Positions 1 through 4,768 of a stretch of DNA of 5,612 bases are shown piece by piece (position 1 is the first letter of the stretch; every line of letters begins with the position of its first letter). Below the pieces are notes generated by a model. It did no database searches. It was not told where the DNA came from and saw nothing but the letters and a program-made list of their open reading frames with translations. Made by a program: the position numbers and the translations under genes. The stretch comes from Hyphomicrobiales bacterium. GTDB lineage: Bacteria > Pseudomonadota > Alphaproteobacteria > Rhizobiales > Beijerinckiaceae. The stretch spans positions 1 through 5,612 of the forward strand of contig JAQGKM010000089.1 in the NCBI GenBank assembly GCA_028290125.1, read 5' to 3'.

Positions 1-720
1 CAGCGAGCCGATCCCCGGCTTGCCGAACAGAAAGCCCTGGTAGAGATCGATGCCCATCGGCGCCAGCGCATCGAGTTCGGCGCGTGTTTCGACGCCTTCG
101 GCCAGAACCATGACGCCGAGTTCCCGGGCGATTCCCACGATGCCCTGGATGATCGCGCGGCGCGGCGCGCTCGCGTCAAGACCGCGCAGCAGCTCCATGT
201 CGATCTTGATCAGGTCCGGCTGGATGCGCGCCAGCAGTCCAAGCCCCGCATAGCCCGCGCCGAAATCATCCAGCGCCGTCATGAAGCCGAACTCCTTGTA
301 GGCGTCGATGATCTTCGTGACATGGGCGGTGTCGCGCATCGGTTCGTTCTCGGTGAACTCGAAGATGATGCGCGACAGGTCGAAGCCGGTTCGACGCGCC
401 GCCGTCATGGTCGCCTTGATGCACGCAGCCGGCTCGTAGACGGCGTTCGGCATGAAGTTGATCGAGAGGCGGAGATCGGCATTGTAGAAACGTTCGCTCG
501 CCGCCTCGATGGCCTTCACCCGGCACGCCTGATCGAACTTGTAGCGGTTGCGCTCCGTCACCTGATTGAGGACCGCGAAGGCCGGCTCACCGTGCGCGCC
601 CCTGACCAACGCCTCGTACGCCCAGACACGCGCTTCACGAAGATGCACGATGGGCTGGAAGGCGATCTGGAATTCGAAGCCGAGCGGTTCTCCGTCCCGG
701 CAGGCCACACACGCCGTCAT
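1..720 (-). CDS. EAL-domain cyclic-di-GMP phosphodiesterase (3' end outside window)
   Basis: Probably hydrolyses cyclic-di-GMP to pGpG in the cytoplasm. The 240 visible residues are almost entirely an EAL domain with its expected catalytic and metal-binding positions: Glu36 in the YEALVR signature, Asn88, Glu121 in FEFTENE, Asp151-Asp152 in ALDDFGAGY, Lys172 and Asp174 in IKID, Glu208 in LAEGVET, and Gln228 in the YQGFLFGKP segment. It therefore looks enzymatically competent. No GGDEF, PAS or membrane segment precedes the domain; there is only a 17-residue leader with a Cys4-x-x-Cys7 pair. The start at 720 was chosen because a G-run (726-730) lies 5 bases upstream. An in-frame ATG at 735 would add five residues but has no good ribosome site, and an in-frame stop at 769-771 limits further extension. 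The reading frame is open to base 1, so the C-terminus is not visible. Family assignment is firm; the signal that controls it is unknown. Confidence 0.93.
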   Translation of the reverse strand, partial: MTACVACRDGEPLGFEFQIAFQPIVHLREARVWAYEALVRGAHGEPAFAVLNQVTERNRYKFDQACRVKAIEAASERFYNADLRLSINFMPNAVYEPAACIKATMTAARRTGFDLSRIIFEFTENEPMRDTAHVTKIIDAYKEFGFMTALDDFGAGYAGLGLLARIQPDLIKIDMELLRGLDASAPRRAIIQGIVGIARELGVMVLAEGVETRAELDALAPMGIDLYQGFLFGKPGIGSL

Positions 721-951
721 ACTTGCCCCCAACATGCCAATGCTGGCGACATGCTTGCGTGAGCGGAGCTAACATCTTGTGAAAACAAACATTTCGTCGA
801 TTTCAGACCCCCGTCCTGTCGCAACGAAAATCTTAACAATGCGGAAACGAGTCTGCGTTCGCCGATATTCGTGACGCGTCCAACACCGTCGACGGCAACC
901 CTCGGCTGGCGCCTGTGTTGTCAGGCTCAAGGATGCTCACCGGAGACGCGC
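721..951. promoter_or_regulatory. Divergent spacer between EAL and CDF genes
   Basis: These 231 bases separate two divergently transcribed genes and must hold both promoters. The part around 771-840 is less GC-rich than the flanking genes, as expected of promoter DNA. I could not find a convincing -35/-10 pair in either direction. A 6-base inverted repeat (TTTCGT at 792-797, ACGAAA at 824-829) is present, but its loop is 26 bases and it could be chance. No small gene or structured RNA is evident. Confidence 0.4.
942..946 (+). promoter_or_regulatory. Shine-Dalgarno site that fixes the CDF start
   Basis: GGAGA lies 5 bases before the ATG at 952. The frame is open further upstream to a GTG at 871, but that GTG lacks such a site and the 27 extra residues show no family similarity, so 952 is preferred. 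Confidence 0.7.
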
Positions 952-1878
952 ATGTCTGGCGCCACGAGTTCGAAAAAGGTCATCTACGCCGCGCTCTTCG
1001 GCAATCTGGCGATCGCCGCGACCAAGTTCGCCGCCGCGTTCTGGACGGGCTCGAGCGCCATGCTGAGCGAATCCATTCATTCGCTCGTCGATACGTCCAA
1101 TCAGGCCGTGCTGCTCCTTGGCCTGCGTCGCGCCGCGCGGCCGGCAGATGCGCGCCACCCGTTTGGCTACGGCATGGAAATCTACTTCTGGTCGTTCGTC
1201 GTCGCGCTCTTCATTTTTGCGCTCGGCGGCGCGCTGTCGGTCTACGAAGGCCTGAACCGCGTCTCCAATCCGGAAGAGATCGAAAACCCGCTGGTCGCCT
1301 TCGTGGTGCTGATCGCCTGCATGGTGTTCGAGGCCCTGTCGTTCCGCGTCGCATGGCGCGAAATGCGCCTGCGCTATCCCGATCTCGGCCCCTGGGCGGC
1401 GATCAAGTCCAGCAAGGACCCCAGCGTTTTCGCCGTGCTGCTCGAGGATGCGGCGGCGCTGGGCGGGCTCGTGCTGGCGCTTGCGGGACTTGGGCTCGCG
1501 CAATGGACGCAGGACATGCGTTTCGATGGCGTCGCGTCGATCGCCATCGGCGTGCTGCTCATCTTCACCGCCATTTTCCTGTCGCGCGAGGTGCTGAGCC
1601 TGATGACAGGAGAGAGCGCCTCGAACGAGGTGCTGGCGATCGTCGAACGCGTGCTGAAGAGCGATGCGCGCGTGACCAGCGCGCCGGAGATTCTCAGTCT
1701 GCATCTCGGGCCCGACAACATCCTGCTCGCCATCTCGATCGACTTCGACGACGCGCTCGGCAGCCCGGCGGTCGAAGCCGCGGCGCTCGATCTCACTGCG
1801 GCCCTGAAGCTTTCGCACCCCGCGATCACGCGCGTGTATCTGCGGCCGGTGACGTCGGCGCTCGCAAGCGACGCATAG
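952..1878 (+). CDS. Cation diffusion facilitator (CDF) transporter, ZnT9-like
   Basis: A 308-residue inner-membrane transporter, probably a proton-coupled exporter of Zn2+ or a similar divalent cation. Six membrane segments are visible at about residues 10-30, 36-58, 79-99, 113-133, 160-183 and 192-212, followed by a cytoplasmic C-terminal domain of about 95 residues, which is the normal CDF layout and length. Segment 2 has the His43-x3-Asp47 metal-site pattern within SESIHSLVDTSNQ, and HPFGYG (69-74) precedes segment 3. In segment 5 the usual His/Asp-x3-Asp pattern is replaced by LLEDAAALGG (Glu165-Asp166). This combination, with the Asn-Gln after the segment 2 Asp, is typical of the ZnT9 (SLC30A9) branch. 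The gene stands alone, divergent from the EAL gene and convergent with the GntR gene. Family is secure; metal specificity and direction are inferred. Confidence 0.9.
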   Translation: MSGATSSKKVIYAALFGNLAIAATKFAAAFWTGSSAMLSESIHSLVDTSNQAVLLLGLRRAARPADARHPFGYGMEIYFWSFVVALFIFALGGALSVYEGLNRVSNPEEIENPLVAFVVLIACMVFEALSFRVAWREMRLRYPDLGPWAAIKSSKDPSVFAVLLEDAAALGGLVLALAGLGLAQWTQDMRFDGVASIAIGVLLIFTAIFLSREVLSLMTGESASNEVLAIVERVLKSDARVTSAPEILSLHLGPDNILLAISIDFDDALGSPAVEAAALDLTAALKLSHPAITRVYLRPVTSALASDA

Positions 1879-1883
1879 AATCC

Positions 1884-1904
1884 CCCTCCCCCTTGCAGGG
1901 AGGG
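1884..1904. terminator. GC-rich hairpin between convergent genes, probable bidirectional terminator
   Basis: A perfect 7-base inverted repeat, CCCTCCC at 1884-1890 and GGGAGGG at 1898-1904, encloses a 7-base loop. It lies within the 30 bases separating the CDF stop codon (1876-1878) from the GntR stop codon (1909-1911), so it is placed to end transcription from both sides. A long T-run is lacking on either strand (only a short TTT follows on plus), so termination may be incomplete. Similar C-rich/G-rich palindromes recur between genes in many Hyphomicrobiales genomes, so it may also be a dispersed intergenic repeat; one copy cannot decide. Confidence 0.55.
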
Positions 1905-1908
1905 CGAT

Positions 1909-2637
1909 TTACACCGTCTGCTTCGCCAGCCCGATGACGTGCTCGCGCATCAGCACTTCGGCGCGCCAGCCCTCGCCGGTTGCGATCAGCTGGTAGAGGC
2001 GGTGGTGGTCGTCGTGGCGGCGGCGCACGTCGTCGTGTTTGAAGGACACGATGTGCCGGTGCGTCGAGCCCGGCATGTTGAGCGTCAGCCGCACGGCCTC
2101 CATCAGCATGCGGCTTTGCGCAGCCGCCAGAATGGCGTCGTGGAACATGACGTTCATGGCGCGATAGGCGACGAGATCGTCCTCGTTCAGCGTCTCATGA
2201 CGCAGGATGTCGTCGCCATCGCGCAAGGCTTGCTCCATCGCCGCGCGCTGCTCGTCGGCGAGCCCGCGCTCGGCTGCAAGACGGCAGGCCAATCCCTCGA
2301 GCGCGGCGCGTATCTGGTAGGCGTCGAGCACCGCCTGCAGCGGAAACTCGCGGACCGTAAATCCGCGATTGTGCGCGTAATCGACGAGCCCTTCCGCCGC
2401 GAGCGCATGCAGCGCCGCGCGCGTCGGCGTGCGCGAGACGCCCAGCGCGCGCGACAGGTGCACTTCGTTGATGCGTGCGCCTGGCGCAAAGTGGCCGGTC
2501 AGGATCGACTCGCGCACCCGATCGGCGGCGGAGATGGACCGCGGCGCCGTGCGTTCGACCTCGTCGCCGCGCTCGATGTCCAGCGGCTCCGCTCGCCTTG
2601 GCTCGGGCAGGTCCTGTTCCGGGTTCTGCGCGCTCAT
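1909..2637 (-). CDS. GntR-family transcriptional regulator, FCD (FadR/VanR-like) subfamily
   Basis: A 242-residue DNA-binding regulator. After a charged tail of about 33 residues comes a winged helix-turn-helix (about 35-97) with the recognition segment LSRALGVSRTPTRAAL and the wing RGFTVREF. The C-terminal all-helical FCD ligand-sensing domain follows (about 103-237). In it the usual metal-ligand histidines are visible at His166 (MFHDAI), His211 and His233 (MREHV). The position four residues before His166, usually Asp, is Asn162. Within the recognition helix the common RTPVREAL reads RTPTRAAL. The start at 2637 is supported by AGGAG 5 bases upstream; an alternative ATG at 2670 would add 11 residues without a ribosome site. 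The gene is divergent from the hydrolase operon, which it most likely controls in response to a small carboxylate or pathway intermediate. That target is inferred from position only. Confidence 0.92.
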   Translation of the reverse strand: MSAQNPEQDLPEPRRAEPLDIERGDEVERTAPRSISAADRVRESILTGHFAPGARINEVHLSRALGVSRTPTRAALHALAAEGLVDYAHNRGFTVREFPLQAVLDAYQIRAALEGLACRLAAERGLADEQRAAMEQALRDGDDILRHETLNEDDLVAYRAMNVMFHDAILAAAQSRMLMEAVRLTLNMPGSTHRHIVSFKHDDVRRRHDDHHRLYQLIATGEGWRAEVLMREHVIGLAKQTV

Positions 2638-2642
2638 GCCTG

Positions 2643-2647
2643 CTCCT
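2643..2647 (-). promoter_or_regulatory. Shine-Dalgarno site of the GntR gene
   Basis: AGGAG on the minus strand sits 5 bases before the ATG at 2637, deciding that start over the in-frame ATG at 2670. Confidence 0.75.
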
Positions 2648-2675
2648 CGTGGACCATTGATTGAATACATCAGCG

Positions 2676-2687
2676 CGGTTGAAACCG
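2676..2687. repeat. 12-base inverted repeat, candidate GntR operator
   Basis: CGGTT and AACCG form perfect 5-base arms around a GA spacer, 39 bases upstream of the GntR start. Position and size fit a dimeric GntR regulator's operator, which would imply autoregulation. It does not match the well-known FadR-type operator pattern, and short palindromes arise by chance in a spacer this long, so the assignment is tentative. Confidence 0.3.
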
Positions 2688-2828
2688 GCAAGTGTATGCA
2701 TGTGCAAATAAATGCGTCAGCCCGAGCCCGCGATTTCCGCAGTTTGCATGCCAATTCCAATCCACATCTGCCCCAGTCCACATTATCTTCAGCCAAACTG
2801 TATTCAGTTCGATTGACAGGGCCATAAT

Positions 2829-2865
2829 CCCGGGCGACGCTCCGGGTCTGGCGAACAGGACCGGG
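2829..2865 (+). promoter_or_regulatory. Overlapping leader hairpins upstream of the hydrolase operon
   Basis: Two mutually exclusive stems can be drawn. One pairs CCCGG (2829-2833) with CCGGG (2842-2846). The other pairs CCGGGTC (2842-2848) with GACCGGG (2859-2865) with one mismatch and a 10-base loop. The second stem ends beside the weak ribosome site of the first hydrolase gene. No poly-T tract or leader peptide is evident, and GC-rich DNA forms such stems easily, so a regulatory role is only a possibility. Confidence 0.22.
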
Positions 2866-2874
2866 GCGGACGAT

Positions 2875-4110
2875 ATGGCGTTGCTCGACGACGACAATGC
2901 GATCGAGGCGATCACCGCGAACAGGCAGGCGCATTACGAACCGATGGGCTGGCACCATTGGCCCGAGCATCCGTGGCTCTCCTACCAGTTCCGCCGGGGC
3001 CTTGGCGAAACCCAGGAGGGCGGCGGCGCCGTCTCGGAGGTTTTTCTGGCCGCCTCGCGCATGATCCCGGGCGATCTCGAAAGCTGGCATGCCGAGTGGA
3101 AACGCATCGGCGATTTCAACTGGACGCGCGGCCATGAGGAAGAAGCCAGGGGCCACATCCGCACCGCGATGAACTGCTTCCTGCGCGCGGCCGATTACTA
3201 CCGCCAGGCGGAATTTCATCTCGAGCCCGACGATCCGCGCCGCCTGCCGACCTTCGAGCGGATGGAAGCGTGCAGTCACAAGTTTCTCGGCTATCTGAAC
3301 CCGCCCGGCGAGGTCGTCGAGGTTCCTTACGAGAACGGCGTCTCGCTGTGCGGTTATTTCGTGCGCGCGCCCTTCCCGGGCGACAGGTTGCCGGTGCTGA
3401 TCTGCATGGGCGGCCTCGATTCCATCAAGGATGAAATGTGGTTCATGCAGGCGCATGGCTGCCTGCAGCGCGGCATATCCGTGCTGATGGTCGACATGCC
3501 CGGACAGGGCGGCACCTTGCGCCGCCACGGCGTCGTCAACCGCGTCGACACCGAAGTGCCGGTCGGCAAATGCATCGACTGGCTCGTGGCGCGCGACGAT
3601 GTCGACGCCTCGCGCATCGGCGTCTGCGGTTCGTCGCTCGGCGGTTATTATGCGGCGCGCGCGGGCTGCTACGAGCATCGCCTCGCCGCCTGCATCTCGC
3701 ATGGCGCCATCTGGTCGATCACCGACATCTGGGGCGGCAAGGGCGAGGACTTCGGTCTCGCCATGCACATCAAATGGGTGTTCGGCACGCCGACGATGAA
3801 AGCCGCGATGGAGAAGGCCGAACCGTTCACGCTGGACGGCCATCTCGACCACATGCGCTGCCCCTATCTCGTGCTGCATGGCGCGCATGACGTGCTCACC
3901 GTCTCGGCCTCGCGCAAGACCTATGACTACGCGATCGCCAAGGGCGTGAACGCCACGCTGCGGCTTACGGACGAAAACGAGACCGGCGCCGAGCACTGCC
4001 AGCATGACAATCCGACCATCGGACAGGAGATTCTCGCCGACTGGCTGGCGGACGTTTTCAAGATCGACCAGCGGGCTCTGTTGAAGACCAGCTGGAACGC
4101 ACTGGTCTGA
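2875..4110 (+). CDS. Alpha/beta hydrolase, 2,6-dihydroxypseudooxynicotine hydrolase-like
   Basis: A 411-residue cytoplasmic serine hydrolase. Residues 1 to about 145 form a mostly helical N-terminal domain rich in aromatic and charged residues; the alpha/beta-hydrolase core follows from about 146. The catalytic triad is visible: nucleophile Ser254 in GSSLGGYY, Asp339 in LVLHGAHD, and His374 in GAEHCQHDN. The oxyanion-side motif GGLDSIKDE lies at 179-187. This arrangement (helical N-domain, GLDS-x-K-x-E, His-Cys-x-His-Asn/Asp) matches the group containing the C-C bond hydrolase of nicotine breakdown in Arthrobacter, and more distantly FrsA-like esterases. The substrate may be another ketone or ester. 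The ATG at 2875 is preferred because family-like sequence begins there, although its ribosome site (GGGGCGGA, 2863-2870) is weak. It is the first gene of a three-hydrolase operon, 10 bases before the next. Fold and triad are sure; the exact reaction is not. Confidence 0.88.
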   Translation: MALLDDDNAIEAITANRQAHYEPMGWHHWPEHPWLSYQFRRGLGETQEGGGAVSEVFLAASRMIPGDLESWHAEWKRIGDFNWTRGHEEEARGHIRTAMNCFLRAADYYRQAEFHLEPDDPRRLPTFERMEACSHKFLGYLNPPGEVVEVPYENGVSLCGYFVRAPFPGDRLPVLICMGGLDSIKDEMWFMQAHGCLQRGISVLMVDMPGQGGTLRRHGVVNRVDTEVPVGKCIDWLVARDDVDASRIGVCGSSLGGYYAARAGCYEHRLAACISHGAIWSITDIWGGKGEDFGLAMHIKWVFGTPTMKAAMEKAEPFTLDGHLDHMRCPYLVLHGAHDVLTVSASRKTYDYAIAKGVNATLRLTDENETGAEHCQHDNPTIGQEILADWLADVFKIDQRALLKTSWNALV

Positions 4111-4120
4111 GGAGCGCGCC

Positions 4121-4756
4121 ATGAACCTCGGCCTCGACGTCATACGCCCCGCCATCGTGGCCATCGATTGCCATCGCGGCCATCTCGATCCCGCCGTCGC
4201 CACCATGCCGGCCGCGCCCGACACGGCGGCGCGGCTGGTGGCCGCCAACAAGGCTTTCTTCGACGCCGCGCGACCGCTTGGCGTGCCGGTGATCCATCTC
4301 GTCACCACCTATCGCGATGTGGAAGAAATCCGCGCCAATCCGTTCTGGCGGACGCGTGCGGAAGACCCGAACGCCACGCGCAAGAACGTGCTGCGCCACA
4401 ATCTCGCCGGTTCGCCGGGCTGCACCATCATGCCGGGCCTGCATCAGCCCGGCGACATGATCGTCGACACCAAGAAGCGCTCCGATTGTTTTGAGGGCAC
4501 CGACCTCGACATCACGCTGCGGACGCATGGCGTCAACACGCTGCTGATCACCGGCATCAACACCAATTCCTGCGTGCTCGCCACCGCCTGCGCCGCCAAT
4601 GTGCGCGACTATGCGGTCATCGTGATCGAGGATTGCGTCGACACGATGGACACGCCCGAACACCACGCCGCCGCGCTGCTCTGCCTGCGCACCGCCTTCG
4701 GCCACGTCCTTTCATCGAGCAAGGCGCTGGCGCTCGTCTCCAACATCAAATCCTGA
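4121..4756 (+). CDS. Isochorismatase-family cysteine hydrolase (probable amidohydrolase)
   Basis: A 211-residue cytoplasmic enzyme, the usual size for the isochorismatase-like superfamily. The triad is visible: Asp16 in AIDCHRGHLD, Lys118 in DTKKRSDCFEGTDLD, and nucleophile Cys151 in GINTNSCVLATACAA. Presence of the cysteine points to amide or ureido C-N hydrolysis, as in N-carbamoylsarcosine amidase, maleamate amidohydrolase, ureidoacrylate amidohydrolase or nicotinamidase-like enzymes, rather than to true isochorismatases, which lack it. Sequence alone does not choose among these. Translation starts at 4121, and GGAG (4111-4114) directly follows the stop codon of the preceding hydrolase gene, so coupling is likely. 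It is the middle gene of the operon, 12 bases before the deacetylase-fold gene, and probably releases ammonia or a carbamoyl group from a pathway intermediate. Confidence 0.92.
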   Translation: MNLGLDVIRPAIVAIDCHRGHLDPAVATMPAAPDTAARLVAANKAFFDAARPLGVPVIHLVTTYRDVEEIRANPFWRTRAEDPNATRKNVLRHNLAGSPGCTIMPGLHQPGDMIVDTKKRSDCFEGTDLDITLRTHGVNTLLITGINTNSCVLATACAANVRDYAVIVIEDCVDTMDTPEHHAAALLCLRTAFGHVLSSSKALALVSNIKS

Positions 4757-4768
4757 TCGGGAGCCCCC

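Larger units (their letters stand above)
2638..2874. promoter_or_regulatory. Divergent control region between GntR gene and hydrolase operon
   Basis: This 237-base spacer is clearly richer in A and T than its neighbours (notably 2655-2815) and should carry the promoters of both the regulator and the operon, plus the operator. A 12-base inverted repeat, CGGTT-GA-AACCG, lies at 2676-2687, and an ATGCAT palindrome occurs near 2696-2701. A perfect TTGACA (2813-2818) faces the operon, but no good -10 hexamer follows at 16-18 bases, so the promoter is not settled. Downstream of it two overlapping hairpins can be drawn in the leader (2829-2865). The frame of the operon's first gene stays open upstream to 2692, but that stretch does not look coding. 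Confidence 0.55.

Noticed and set aside
322..762. Plus-strand frames of 68-146 codons across the first 770 bases.
   Set aside because: They lie antisense to the EAL gene, whose catalytic motifs are all present on the minus strand, and show no recognisable domain.
833..840. TTAACAAT as a CtrA cell-cycle regulator half-site.
   Set aside because: It differs from the usual half-site by one base and there is no second TTAA at the required spacing.
871..951. GTG start at 871 for the CDF transporter, adding 27 residues.
   Set aside because: No ribosome site before 871, whereas GGAGA lies 5 bases before the ATG at 952, and CDF similarity begins right after 952.
1374..1829. Minus-strand frames opposite the CDF gene (also 937-1818).
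   Set aside because: They mirror a well-supported membrane transporter gene and translate to compositionally biased sequence without domains.
2813..2841. A sigma-70 promoter based on the perfect TTGACA at 2813-2818.
   Set aside because: No acceptable -10 hexamer occurs 16-18 bases downstream; the nearby CATAAT at 2823 is too close. The -35 match is noted only in the spacer description.
2692..2874. A 61-residue N-terminal extension of the alpha/beta hydrolase from an ATG at 2692.
   Set aside because: The stretch is AT-richer, lacks coding character, contains likely promoter DNA, and its translation has no family-like sequence; the protein from 2875 is already full length.
1909..4308. A minus-strand frame open for about 800 codons, running from inside the cysteine hydrolase gene, antisense to the alpha/beta hydrolase, into the GntR gene.
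   Set aside because: Only its last 242 codons resemble a protein family (GntR/FCD). The rest is low-complexity, Arg/Ala/His-rich translation lying opposite a well-supported gene, as expected from high third-position GC. A ribosome site supports the start at 2637.
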